From Bimastos eiseni (taxonomy: Eukaryota; Annelida; Clitellata; Crassiclitellata; Lumbricidae), in NCBI GenBank assembly GCA_959347315.1, contig OY365814.1:32879759-32943758 (forward strand): a stretch of 64,000 bases of DNA, given 5' to 3'. Each line of letters starts with the position of its first letter. The first letter of the stretch is position 1. This document shows positions 27,659 to 37,530 of the stretch, piece after piece. Made by a program: the position numbers and the translations under genes. The notes beneath the pieces are model-generated. The model did not search any database. It had not been told where the DNA came from and saw only the letters and a program-made list of their open reading frames with translations.

Positions 27659-30346
27659 ATGGTAAAGAATAAACGAAAAAGAAAGCTTGATATATCATCA
27701 AGTTCTCCAAAACCGAGTGACGTTTCGTTGAACACAACTGGAGAAGAGACATTAGACGGGAAACAGAAACCCGACGTACAACTGATGCATCCAAATAAAA
27801 TGTTGACGCCGATTGGGTCTGATACGCCGATTGGTTTGACTAAAAACATTGACACAAGGAAGAAAAGTGAAGAAAATGTAAACGATAAAACAAATGACTA
27901 TGAATCAATTGCAACCTATAATTCCTGTCATAATCTTCTCAGGCCTGATGTTGCAGAGAATATGGCCTTTGAATCCTACTTTGAAACATTAGCACGTCGT
28001 CGTCGGTCACAATCACTGGAGGACCGATCACACCAGTTGAAAACTGGACGAATCTCTTGCAGATTTACTGGAAATTCTGGCATCGAGAAAAAGGACTATA
28101 TTAAAGTGGGATCTTCTATAAGTCTTGAGGGTCAGCACTCCGGTGAGCCGCGGCTTCGGGTTGCACAAACGAAGAAAAAGCAAAGGTCGAATATAACAAG
28201 TATGACGAAAATACGATCGTTGCCCAGTGCAACAGGCAGAGGTCGTTGTGGATTAAAAAAAGAAACAAACGTTATACGGCATGTTTCTTCCAATAACCAA
28301 TCAACAGAAATACAAAAACCAAAAATGAACTTTCTCTTACAATCAACTGCAGCTGTACAACAAGAGAAAGTTCTACATTCAACAGCAAACAAAAAGAAGA
28401 ATTCGCTCTTCAAGGGTGAGAAATCAAAATGTCAAGATAAAAAAAGAATTAAGATTAGTGATTCTCCTTTAGCAAATGTATTTATAAATGCTGAATCTTC
28501 TTATGTTACAAATGATGAACATACTGATATCATTATTGTTGAAATTGGTGATGTTTCAAATGTTGATCATAATGATGTCATAAAAACTGAATGCACTCAA
28601 GTTATAGATGTGTACTCTAGTGTCACAAATGTTGAAGATACTAATGTTGAATCTGTTGCAAATGCTGAACATAATGATGTTGCATCTCACATTCATGCTA
28701 CAACAGCACAACAAATAAATACAAAACCACAAACACAGAATACAACACCTCACATGTATACTACAACAACAGAACAAGTGAATACAAAACTACAAACACA
28801 GACTACAACACCTCACATGTATAATACAACAGCACAACAAATGAATGCAAAATTACAAACACAGACTACAACACCTCACATGCATACTACAACAACACAG
28901 CAAATGAATGCAAAACCACAAATACAGATTATGGCAAATCACATACATACTACGACAACACAACAAATGAATACAAAACTACAAACACAGACTACGACAC
29001 CTCACATGCATACTATAACAGCACAATCACATACCACAGAATCACAACAAATGATTACAAATGGCTTAATGTCTGATAAAAGGGTTTTAAAATCTATTTA
29101 TCATCATCCTTTGACAGAAGAACAGAAATTATTGCAGAAAGATAGAAATGATAGAACAGTTTTTGTAACTGGGGAGGAGGACAATCTTCTAAAATTATAT
29201 AATCACAAACCTAGGCAACTTAATAAAGAAGTCATTGAGGGGGCTGGGGGTCAGGTCGAGAAGGTGTATATTACCAGAAAGGGAGATTTACGAATTATAG
29301 CTGTAAATCTGTCACAAAGGAATAAATTAATGAAATTAAATCATTTGGATAATAAACCCGTTAAAACTAGCCTGCCATTTGCTCTAAGTAAATCAAAATC
29401 AAGTGTAAATAAGTCATTGCCTTTATTGCCTTCGTCACTTCAGAAACCAAATGTGGAATACTCCGTAAAAGGAGTAATATATGGTTTACTGGAAAGCCAG
29501 AGCAACATGGATGAGATTGCTAGGGAAGTGGGTGCAAAATATATGCACAGATTAGGTAATGCTGCACATAGTAAATCAACGTTGATAGCATTTGATAAAG
29601 GTACTGTACTGCCTAATCACATTGAAATTGATAATAACCGATATTTTGTTCATCCTTTTGTACCTCTACCCAAACGTTGTGATAGATGTCAAAAATTTGG
29701 ACATTTTAAAAATCAGTGCAGAAAGTCTGAAATATGCAGCTGGTGTAGCGGTAATCACAACTATTTAGATTGCATAGATACAGCTACATGTAAATGTGCT
29801 AATTGTGGAATGGCACATAGCGCTGCTTATAAGTCGTGTCCAAAATATGTTGAGTTGCAGAGTGCCCTTAAAATTCGAACAATTGGAAATATTTCCTTAA
29901 ATGAGGCAATGAAAAAAGTTCAAGCAATAAAGGAGCAGAATTCTGTGAATGATACCACAGATAATCAGATTGACATACAGATGGATAAAATTCCTCTATA
30001 TGCATCCCAATTAAAAATTGGAACCAAACATGATAATGTGCAACTGTCATTACCAGTGTTACCAGTCAAAGGTAAACCTTCTCTTAAACCAGTAAATCTG
30101 AAAATGTCATCTGACACGGTAGGATTATTTCTGAATTTTGATAAAAACAAATATAAATCATTTGCTACAGATGATAGGGATATACATGCTCAAAGTCCTG
30201 ATTCGTCTCTTAATCAGTCATTTGTACTTGGCGTTTTGGCAGCCATTGATAAATCAATAAATAAAGAGCAGCTTAAAACTATAATAAGTCGAGTAGCATC
30301 TGAAATGTTGTTTAAAAATGAGATCCATTTCGAATGTATTAAATAA
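27659..30346 (+). CDS. LINE ORF1, gag-like zinc-knuckle protein
   Basis: 895 residues from the ATG at 27659. The N-terminus is basic (MVKNKRKRKLD). A middle part rich in Ser, Thr and Asn includes SLEGQHSGEPRLR (also found at 1290) and an acidic stretch. About residues 342-465 carry five to six 21-residue repeats of the type TPHMHTTTTQQMNAKLQTQ. Three zinc knuckles follow near residues 674-727: Cys674-X2-Cys677-X4-His682-X4-Cys687, Cys693-X2-Cys696-X3-His700-X4-Cys705 and Cys713-X2-Cys716-X3-His720-X6-Cys727. Known: such proteins bind the LINE RNA and form the ribonucleoprotein. The frame is fully open, suggesting a fairly young copy. The antisense open frames inside it are shadows. Confidence 0.92.
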   Translation: MVKNKRKRKLDISSSSPKPSDVSLNTTGEETLDGKQKPDVQLMHPNKMLTPIGSDTPIGLTKNIDTRKKSEENVNDKTNDYESIATYNSCHNLLRPDVAENMAFESYFETLARRRRSQSLEDRSHQLKTGRISCRFTGNSGIEKKDYIKVGSSISLEGQHSGEPRLRVAQTKKKQRSNITSMTKIRSLPSATGRGRCGLKKETNVIRHVSSNNQSTEIQKPKMNFLLQSTAAVQQEKVLHSTANKKKNSLFKGEKSKCQDKKRIKISDSPLANVFINAESSYVTNDEHTDIIIVEIGDVSNVDHNDVIKTECTQVIDVYSSVTNVEDTNVESVANAEHNDVASHIHATTAQQINTKPQTQNTTPHMYTTTTEQVNTKLQTQTTTPHMYNTTAQQMNAKLQTQTTTPHMHTTTTQQMNAKPQIQIMANHIHTTTTQQMNTKLQTQTTTPHMHTITAQSHTTESQQMITNGLMSDKRVLKSIYHHPLTEEQKLLQKDRNDRTVFVTGEEDNLLKLYNHKPRQLNKEVIEGAGGQVEKVYITRKGDLRIIAVNLSQRNKLMKLNHLDNKPVKTSLPFALSKSKSSVNKSLPLLPSSLQKPNVEYSVKGVIYGLLESQSNMDEIAREVGAKYMHRLGNAAHSKSTLIAFDKGTVLPNHIEIDNNRYFVHPFVPLPKRCDRCQKFGHFKNQCRKSEICSWCSGNHNYLDCIDTATCKCANCGMAHSAAYKSCPKYVELQSALKIRTIGNISLNEAMKKVQAIKEQNSVNDTTDNQIDIQMDKIPLYASQLKIGTKHDNVQLSLPVLPVKGKPSLKPVNLKMSSDTVGLFLNFDKNKYKSFATDDRDIHAQSPDSSLNQSFVLGVLAAIDKSINKEQLKTIISRVASEMLFKNEIHFECIK

Positions 30347-30405
30347 ATAATTTGAAATTAAATCCTGGAATAAAAATAATATTAATTCTTTAAAATTATC
30401 CCATT

Positions 30406-32316
30406 ATGGCTCTTTCTATTCTGCAATGGAATGCTAACAGCTTATACAATAATAAAGATCAACTTAGAAATTTTATATATAATACTATTAATCCTCCTGA
30501 TATAATATGTGTACAACAAACATATCTTAAAATTAAATATAATGCTCCTAAATTAGATGGTTATAATGTTTTACGTAAAGACTGCATAACTAATAAAACG
30601 GGGGGATTGGTTATATATATAAAAATAGGTTTAAATTTCACTGTGTTAGATTTACCTGATGTTTTGAATATAGAAATTCAAGGAATTGAAATTAAAACAA
30701 TAAATGGACATTTGAAAATTTTTAATATGTATTTGTCCCCATCGCAAGAATTAATAAAACAAAATCTTCAAAAATTGTTCATGCATAAGAGGTCACTTAT
30801 GGTAGGAGATTATAATACTCATAATAAAATGTGGGGTTCCTCACAAACAAATGTAAGGGGTAAAATATTAGAGGATATATTAATTGAAACTAATACAGTG
30901 GTACTTAATACGGGACAGGCTACACATATTAATTCAAGGCAGACAAATATTAATTCAGTCATTGACTTAAGCATTTGTTCACAAGATTTAGCTTTAAATG
31001 CAAAACATAGAGTTACTAATTATAATATGGGTTCTGATCATTTTGCCTGTTTAACTAATATAAATGAAGAAATAATTATAGAAAATAATTTGAGTATGCA
31101 TGTATGGAAATTAAATAAAGCTAATTGGAAAGAATACAAGGAAAATACTAAATTGGCTATAACAACTGAAATTTTGGATAATCAAAGCATAGATAATAAG
31201 TATAATAATATAGTGCAATGTATTACTGATACAGCCAAAAAAGTTATACCTTATAAGAAATTAAATTCTAAAAATATTAATAAACAACAAAAGAAATTTA
31301 AACCATTGCCGTATTGGAATGATAAATGTTCAGAAGCTATTTATAAAAGAAATCAACATAGGAATAAAATGAAGAAAACTAAGGAGCTTGGAGATTATCT
31401 GGAATATAAAAAACAAGAAGCCATTGTTAAACAAACAATTAAATCAGAAGCTAAATCTAGTTGGCAGGATTACTGTACTGGGTTAACAGATCAAACAAAA
31501 TTGGGTTCTGTATGGAATTGGGCGAGGAGAATGAATGGTGTAGAAAGTTATTCATCTATTCCAACACTCAAAAGTAATGGTTATTTAGCAGAATCTAACA
31601 TAGATAAAGCAAATTTATTAGCTCAAACTTATGCTAAGACCAGTGATTCACAAAATTATAATGAGAAATTTCTAAATTACATTAAGGATAATCAATTACA
31701 TAATAATTTAATTAATATAGATGACTGTAATGATGAAATGAATTATTCAATGAATGAATTATTTAATATTAATGAATTGAAACAAGCAATTGTATCTGTT
31801 AAGAATAATAAGTCACCAGGTGAGGATAGAATCCCTTATGAATTATTTAAATATCTTCATAAAGATGCTATGATAGTTTTATTGACATTTTTTAATGAAA
31901 TTTGGATTCAGGGAATTTTTCCAAATGATTGGCATCATGCTATTATTTTGCCTTTGTTAAAACCAAGTAAAAATGCAGAAATTCCGGATTCATACAGGCC
32001 AATTTCTTTGACAGCTACTATGTGTAAAATAATGGAAAAAATGGTAACTAATAGACTGCAATGGTATTTAGAAAAAAATTCTCTCATTACTAAAAACCAA
32101 TCAGGTTTCCGTAAATATAGAAGTACCATGGATCAGATTTTGAAACTACAAGACACAATATTAAAGAAATTAAAGAATAAGGAACATGTACTAGCAGTAT
32201 TCATTGATTTTGAAAGGGCTTTTGATATGCTGCATGTGCCAACTCTTATAAAAAAAATTAAAAAAATTAGGTATTACAGGCAATATAACTACATGGATAG
32301 AGAAATTTCTATCTGA
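30406..32316 (+). CDS. LINE ORF2, 5' part: APE endonuclease and RT start
   Basis: The ATG at 30406 opens an APE-like endonuclease: LQWNAN (Asn9), VQQTYL (37-40), GDYNTHNKMWGS, SVIDLSIC and GSDHFACL. In APE-type enzymes the second block is normally QE-T with a catalytic Glu; here residue 38 is Gln (CAA at 30517-30519, one base from GAA), which should disable cutting. RT blocks follow: NNKSPGEDRIPYELF, LLKPSKNAEIPDSYRPISLT, NQSGFRKYRSTMDQ and domain A FIDFERAFD near residue 600. After the A-runs at 32250-32266 the frame runs into nonsense and stops at 32316. Confidence 0.9.
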   Translation: MALSILQWNANSLYNNKDQLRNFIYNTINPPDIICVQQTYLKIKYNAPKLDGYNVLRKDCITNKTGGLVIYIKIGLNFTVLDLPDVLNIEIQGIEIKTINGHLKIFNMYLSPSQELIKQNLQKLFMHKRSLMVGDYNTHNKMWGSSQTNVRGKILEDILIETNTVVLNTGQATHINSRQTNINSVIDLSICSQDLALNAKHRVTNYNMGSDHFACLTNINEEIIIENNLSMHVWKLNKANWKEYKENTKLAITTEILDNQSIDNKYNNIVQCITDTAKKVIPYKKLNSKNINKQQKKFKPLPYWNDKCSEAIYKRNQHRNKMKKTKELGDYLEYKKQEAIVKQTIKSEAKSSWQDYCTGLTDQTKLGSVWNWARRMNGVESYSSIPTLKSNGYLAESNIDKANLLAQTYAKTSDSQNYNEKFLNYIKDNQLHNNLINIDDCNDEMNYSMNELFNINELKQAIVSVKNNKSPGEDRIPYELFKYLHKDAMIVLLTFFNEIWIQGIFPNDWHHAIILPLLKPSKNAEIPDSYRPISLTATMCKIMEKMVTNRLQWYLEKNSLITKNQSGFRKYRSTMDQILKLQDTILKKLKNKEHVLAVFIDFERAFDMLHVPTLIKKIKKIRYYRQYNYMDREISI

Positions 32317-34192
32317 AAGAACATTTCAAGTAAAGGTTGGTGCTGAAATGTCCACTAAATTTAAGCAACAAAATGGCACACCTCAAGGTTCAATAATTTC
32401 TCCTTTATTATTTCTGATTATGATTAATGACATTCCATCAGGTCCAAAGGGAATTGATATGTCCCTTTTTGCAGATGACAGTGCTGTTTATTTAGGCCAT
32501 AGGAATGTAAAAATACTGGAAACTAAAATACAACAATCAATTAATTCAATAATTAACTGGTGTAATGAAAATGGCTTCAAAATTTCAATAAATAAAACAG
32601 TTGCAGTTTTATTCACTAATAGTATAAGTACACCCAATATAAGTATCAAAGTTGATCAACAAAACATTAAAATGGAAAATAAAGCTAAATTCTTAGGTGT
32701 AATTTTTGATAAGACATTAAGTTGGAGACCTCATATAGATTATATCATAGAGAAGTGTAAAAAAAGATTAAACCTTATGAGAGCACTCTCAGGATATCAT
32801 TGGGGTGCTTCAAAGAAATCTTTATTAGCTATATATAGAGCTCTAATTAGATCAATTTTAGATTATGGGGATGTAGCATATTCATCAGCTTCAAAATCAA
32901 TATTAAACAAACTTAATACAATTCAAAATGAGGCTTTAAGATTATGTTGTGGTGTACCAAAGTGCTCCTCTGCTGCAGCCTTGCAAAATGAATGTGGGGA
33001 ATTACCTTTAAATCTAAGAAGATTAAATAACTCTATTAAAATGGAAATTAAAATAATTGGTAATAAAAATCATCCATGTACATCCACTTCTAAATTACAT
33101 TGGACAGACATCTATAAAACACCTCAGAATAAAAATAATTCTATTTTTATTCGTACTCAAGAATTCATTTCATCTATTATAAATACATCATTTATTGGTC
33201 CTACCTTCCCTTCATGTCCTCCTTGGAATAATCAGCAAATTGAAATAGATATGAGTCTCAATGATCAGATTAATAAAAAGACTACTAATCCAGAATTCAT
33301 GAAATTAGCTGCTCAGGAAATAGTATTGAAATATCATAATGACATTCATATTTATACAGATGGTTCAAAGATAGATGATTTAGTAGCTGCTGCATTTATA
33401 ATTCCAAGTTTGGATATTATAAGAAAATTCAAATTATGTGATTATTCTAGTATTTTTGCTGCTGAACTAACTGCAGTAAAAGAAGCAATTTTGTGGATTA
33501 TTAATGATAAGGATTATAATAATTGTAATTTTGTCATTTTCTCGGATTCTTTAAGTGTACTGTCTTCTATTCAGAGGAACAGGTGTAATTCTAGACCAAC
33601 TTTATTTAATGAATTATTAATTGAATTAAATAAATTAACTTTACATAGAGTAAAATTGGCATGGATACCTGGTCATGTAGGTCTAAAAGGTAATGAAATG
33701 GCTGATAAAATGGCCAAACAAGCATTATATATTGATTCTATAAATTCTACAGATTATATAGAACAGGAGGAAATATACCCATTGATTAAAACATATATAA
33801 TCAATAAATGGCAATTGCAATATACTAATGATGATAAAGGAAATTTTTATAAAAATATATGCCCAATTGTTTCCACTGATATTAAGTTAATAGATCCATG
33901 TAGACAAAAAGAGGTTCAAATTAGTCGTTTAAGATTAGGAGTTGCCCTTACTAATAAAAGATTATTTCTAATGAGAAGGCATCCCAATGGATTGTGTGAC
34001 TTATGTAAGACTACAGACAGTATCGCACATCTACTAATGGAGTGTAAGAAAGAAAATATAGCCTCTATGTTGAAGGATCAATGTAGCATTTATAAATTGG
34101 AATTTAATGTGAAAAATTTACTTGATGTAGGATGTATACAAAGTGTCATTTATAGACTTATTAAAACAATAAATAAAGGGATTATACTCTAA
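32267..34192 (+). CDS. LINE ORF2, 3' part: RT core, RNase H, C-terminal finger
   Basis: Continues ORF2 in another frame, so one base was gained or lost in the A-runs at 32250-32266. The first Met (32348) is internal, not a start. Seen: RT domain B GTPQGSIISPLLF, active site LFADDSAVY, and KTVAVLFTN. RNase H has IYTDGSK, AAELTAVKEAI, IFSDSLSVLSSI and AWIPGHVGLKGNEMADKMA, so the catalytic Asp, Glu, Asp and His/Asp positions are all there. Near the end, CDLCKTTDSIAHLLMEC is a Cys-X2-Cys-X7-His-X4-Cys finger common in this superfamily. Stop TAA at 34190-34192. Confidence 0.9.
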   Translation, partial: LGITGNITTWIEKFLSERTFQVKVGAEMSTKFKQQNGTPQGSIISPLLFLIMINDIPSGPKGIDMSLFADDSAVYLGHRNVKILETKIQQSINSIINWCNENGFKISINKTVAVLFTNSISTPNISIKVDQQNIKMENKAKFLGVIFDKTLSWRPHIDYIIEKCKKRLNLMRALSGYHWGASKKSLLAIYRALIRSILDYGDVAYSSASKSILNKLNTIQNEALRLCCGVPKCSSAAALQNECGELPLNLRRLNNSIKMEIKIIGNKNHPCTSTSKLHWTDIYKTPQNKNNSIFIRTQEFISSIINTSFIGPTFPSCPPWNNQQIEIDMSLNDQINKKTTNPEFMKLAAQEIVLKYHNDIHIYTDGSKIDDLVAAAFIIPSLDIIRKFKLCDYSSIFAAELTAVKEAILWIINDKDYNNCNFVIFSDSLSVLSSIQRNRCNSRPTLFNELLIELNKLTLHRVKLAWIPGHVGLKGNEMADKMAKQALYIDSINSTDYIEQEEIYPLIKTYIINKWQLQYTNDDKGNFYKNICPIVSTDIKLIDPCRQKEVQISRLRLGVALTNKRLFLMRRHPNGLCDLCKTTDSIAHLLMECKKENIASMLKDQCSIYKLEFNVKNLLDVGCIQSVIYRLIKTINKGIIL

Positions 34193-34430
34193 TTAAATCT
34201 CTTTCATTTATATTACTATATAATTTATTGTATGTGTATATAGATGGAATAGACATCACGTGTTTATCAGGATGACGCATATCAATTAACTCATGTGATC
34301 TCAGTAGCATGCATACAGATTATAGTGGTTTATAGATGTATAAAAATAATAATTGTAGGTTTAATATTATAATTCATAATATCTTATAATTATGTTATAA
34401 TTAAATTACATTGTTAAATAATAATGGAAT

Positions 34431-34650
34431 CAATAACAACACATAAGGAAGAAAGAAGACAAATAGACTAAAGAAAGAAAGAAAACAGAAAGACTAAAGA
34501 AAGAAAGAAACAGAAAGACTAAAGAAAGAAAGAAAACAGAAAGATAAATGATTAAAACTATATACGAAATTGAACTGATATGTAACAAATTTTAAAGACG
34601 TCAACGGCCTGTGTTGCTATAGGATGTCGTTAAACTGTTGAATAATAATA
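34431..34650 (+). repeat. Module A repeat, partial, abutting the LINE 3' end
   Basis: Begins within module A (ATGGAATCAATAACAAC), with an expanded AAAGAAAGAAA/CAGAAAGACT tract, and ends AGGATGTCGTTAAACTGTTG plus (AAT)n. Confidence 0.8.
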
Positions 34651-34679
34651 ATAATAAAACTTAGTCACTCCTCCACATA

Positions 34680-34960
34680 ATTGTACACGGCCAGTGCCAG
34701 TGCCAAAGCGGGATAAAGAAGGAGGGCGACGCTGATGGTCTTTGTTACCACACAGTGTCATTGAACTCAGTTGATAGATAAATTCCATAGGCACAAAAAT
34801 CGGATATCAGCATGACTGTTAAAGACGACTTGCATTTTGCTAACATGCAAGCAACGCCACGCGCACTGCAAGTCTGCTAGGCATCACTGTAAACACCTTT
34901 AAGACGGTGGTAGCTGCCTCTATAAGTTTACTTGCATTCACGGACACGCAGTACAGTTTA
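34680..34960. repeat. R1 repeat, B1 reverse then B3 forward
   Basis: CGGCCAGTGCCAGTGCC, GAAGGAGGGCGACGCTGATG and ACCACACAGTGTCATTGAAC are B1 in reverse. GGCATCACTGTAAACACCTT and TAAGACGGTGGTAGCTGCC are B3 forward. Two pieces in opposite orientation. Confidence 0.75.
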
Positions 34961-35097
34961 ATAGTTGAATAATATTCAATAATACATCATGTAAATTCAA
35001 TGTCAAAACTTGTAACTTTGCTTAGGGAACTAAATGGTTGACTACTTTAAACACCAACAATTGGACACAACATATAGATTGGTTTGTTTTGTGATGT

Positions 35098-35395
35098 TGA
35101 ATGTATGTGTGTACATCGTATGTATATATATTTATACAATATGTATGTTTATATATGTAGGAATGAAATGTAATAATCATTTATATGTTGTGAAATATCT
35201 ACAACAACCATATGTCGAATATTGCTGTCTCAGCAACCAGTCATGCAGAAATGGAACAACACAAAAGGAAGAAAGAAAGCAGAAAGACAAAAGAAAGAAA
35301 GACAACATAAAGATAAAGGATTAAAACTATTTACGAAATTGAACTTGTCAACAGCCTGTGTTGCTATAAGATGTCGTTAAACTATTGAATAATAA
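35098..35395 (+). repeat. Module A repeat, right arm of the inverted pair
   Basis: Matches 25878-26197 in reverse complement: TGTATGTATATATATTTATA, AGGAATGAAATGTAATAATC, CTGTCTCAGCAACCAGTCAT and AAGATGTCGTTAAACTATTG. The 96-residue open frame across it is not treated as a gene. Confidence 0.85.
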
Positions 35396-35439
35396 TTATT
35401 GAAACGCATTGTTAACATATCACTATACAGCAGTGAATT

Positions 35440-35905
35440 CCTTTGAATTGTGCCAGTCACAACCGCTTAATTAAAAGAATCCCTGTAGAAATAAATCTAG
35501 AAATCGAAATCACTTTCAAATCATCATAATACATAAAAAATATCGCAAGATATAAAAATCTCAAAATTTATATGATATAATATTCGTTTTCGAGTTTTCG
35601 ATTTTGTTTTAACTATATTATAGTAGGCCTAAGCATTTCAAAATTATCTGGAAGTAGCGGTGCGATGTTGGATACATCGGTGAAAAATTCGCAGATATTG
35701 AGACAGACAGACACTGACAGACACACATAAAAAAACATCGACACCGACAGGTTGACATACGGACGGACACGACAGAGACAGAGATAGACAGACATAATTT
35801 TTCTCTTTTTAGGCGCTTTAACGCAACCTTTTGTAAGACTTTTGTCTTATTTCTCATCCTTCATAGACTTCCTCTCCGTCCCAAGCACTGATCTCGTTGA
35901 GGTCT
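35440..35905 (+). repeat. R1 repeat, K - (GACA)n - H lead
   Basis: TATGATATAATATTCGTTTT and TTTCAAAATTATCTGGAAG (K), GACAGACAGACACTGACAGA (35700-35795), then TTTAACGCAACCTTTTGTAA and CTTCCTCTCCGTCCCAAGCA (H lead). Confidence 0.75.
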
Positions 35906-36061
35906 TCTTATTCTTCTTTTTACCGAAATTTGATACCCTTCTTCCAACATCTGTCGCTCAGAAGTGCCTACACACGCTTCGATGGCGCAATTGCAGCTGT
36001 ACTGCAGAGCAATGGTGCGCGAAGGACTTGCTCAAGATCCCTACACAGTGACGCCCCGGAC

Positions 36062-36670
36062 GCGTATTAACATTCTATATACGAATTCAGATCTGCATAT
36101 TCATGAACTATGAGTCCTCTTGTTCATTGGATGCTGGAGAGGCGCTAATAATAATGTCCTTCAAAATATGTATGGTCGTTGCTTACCCCCAACACAACAG
36201 CCAAGATATTGGATAGTGGCTTATTTTGTGAGCTTCCTTTTCAAAATGAGTGCATAACTAATAGTGAAGAGAAAGTTGAAATTAGAGCGAAGCTAAGATG
36301 TGCAGAGGATGTTCACACGTGGCTGCGTTGTTACGAAGAAATATCAGTCGCCAAATTAATTAGGCCTACAATATCGGAGTCGCGTGAGAAAGCTTATTTA
36401 ACGGTGCGTAAGCCATGGAGGTCAAGTGTTGAAAGAGCAGCCCTTTATTCTGCATACATGTAAATGGTGATAAATTTAAACTAAGTGTTATCAATGGCGT
36501 TAAAGAATTATAAACAAAAAAAGCAATTATAAAACGCATAACTAAATAATCAGCCACGTGTTTGCTCATTAGTAATACGTCACTGGTAATGAATATTTAT
36601 TAACCTACCCTGTCATCCAATGAACTTATGAATATGCATATCTGAATTCGTATATAGAATGTTAATACGC
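36062..36670 (+). mobile_element. 609-bp DNA transposon, 9-bp TSD (MULE-like)
   Basis: Starts GCGTATTAACATTCTATATA and ends with its reverse complement, with terminal inverted repeats of about 42 bp. The flanks are GCCCCGGAC at 36053-36061 and again at 36671-36679. The second copy (40287-40903) has a different 9-bp duplication, which fixes the ends. A 9-bp duplication with long inverted repeats is typical of Mutator-like elements. Relative to the other copy it lacks 8 bp near the right end. Confidence 0.9.
36179..36463 (+). CDS. 94-codon ORF inside the MULE-like transposon
   Basis: Encodes MLTPNTTAKILDSGLFCELP and continues with KVEIRAKLRCAEDVHTWLRC and EKAYLTVRKPW. The same ORF is open in the other copy with one replacement (Arg versus Lys near the end). 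The spacing of LRC, W, Y and the basic end recalls the N-terminal region of some animal MULE proteins (LR-S-EE-W), but this is from memory and weak. It is too short to be a transposase; probably a remnant of one. Confidence 0.4.
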   Translation: MLTPNTTAKILDSGLFCELPFQNECITNSEEKVEIRAKLRCAEDVHTWLRCYEEISVAKLIRPTISESREKAYLTVRKPWRSSVERAALYSAYM

Positions 36671-36764
36671 GCCCCGGACGAGGGTCGAACCCGCTAGCTC
36701 AATACACACTGAACGCCACGAGCTGACCGCTCTAAACGATCGGCCACTGTGCGACACCAAATCT

Positions 36765-37530
36765 ACCCGATTACTGAGAGTGGTATAGCGAGTTGCCTAT
36801 AGGTTGTTGCCTTTGCGTTAGGTCCCAGTGTGATTGAAGTATTGAGTTACATTTACAATTATCACCTGAACACAGTATTGGTTTTTAGTTTAACGACACT
36901 TTGTGCTTGAGATATTTGCATAGTATGGCCTCGGTTCTGCTGAAAAAACGACATAGACGATTGCTGATCTGTTTGAAAGGTGTGTAAAGGCGCATCAAAT
37001 GCTGCGCTTGGAATAGACTTTGAATAGTGGCGGATTAAAAAAAACAGCTGAGCATATCGAAAGCGAAGCTAGAAGATTTTTGATCTAGTTGAAAATGTTT
37101 TCCAGATATTTACAGACTGTAGCTATGCATAATGTTTACCAAGATCACCTCCACTCAATTCCCTCACCTAACATACACAATCGTCAATCAAATCAATCCA
37201 TAAGAAACAAAACAAGACCTTAGTAACTATTGCACATTTTAACAATTAATTTTCAGACATCAAAGACCGAAAAACTAGATTTGTTTAGGACTACATTTAC
37301 ACAACTTTTCCTTTACTAAGAAGGTTTACAAGCATGTAAGCAGGCACAGACACGGATTATTTGATTATTTCCTTTTTATTTTGACTATTATTTCAGTCAG
37401 ATCTGATCATAAGAAGACGATAAGGGCAACGTGATGTCGCCAAAGCCCATGGTTAGACAACGCATCTCTGTAAACACCTTTAAGACGGTGGTAAATGATG
37501 CCATATGTACAATGTGTCGAATAACCATTA
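36765..37530 (+). repeat. R1 repeat, H-B1-B2-B3
   Basis: CCCGATTACTGAGAGTGGTA (H), AGTTTAACGACACTTTGTGC (B1 start), GTTTGAAAGGTGTGTAAAGG at 36974 (B2), then GATGTCGCCAAAGCCCATGG and TGTAAACACCTTTAAGACGG (B3). Unique-looking sequence lies between B2 and B3, so it is expanded or interrupted. From 37531 to 38520 I see only traces (37600 and 37980) and no gene. Confidence 0.8.

Larger units (their letters stand above)
27350..34430 (+). mobile_element. I-superfamily-like LINE, nearly full length
   Basis: An AT-rich, A-biased block with two ORFs in LINE order: ORF1 27659-30346, a 59-base gap, and ORF2 30406-34192 (one frameshift). The 5' UTR of about 300 bases starts near 27350, where the R1 B3 copy ends. 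The 3' UTR of about 240 bases ends near ATTGTTAAATAATAA, directly before a partial module A copy. Gag with three CCHC knuckles plus ORF2 with APE endonuclease, RT, RNase H and a C-terminal CCHC-like finger is the layout of the I superfamily (I, Nimb, Outcast and relatives). The exact clade needs a tree. No target duplication could be fixed. Confidence 0.88.
35930..36775 (-). mobile_element. tRNA-derived SINE split by a transposon
   Basis: The tail part 35930-36061 and head part 36671-36775 (box B complement GGGTCGAACCCGC, box A complement near CGATCGGCCACTGTG) are one SINE; the 609-bp transposon sits between them with a 9-bp duplication. Compare the uninterrupted copy at 1936-2153. Confidence 0.85.

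Noticed and set aside
34193..34440. Target-site duplication of the LINE
   Set aside because: The 3' end runs into AT-rich sequence and a partial module A, and the 5' end is approximate, so no duplication could be defined honestly.
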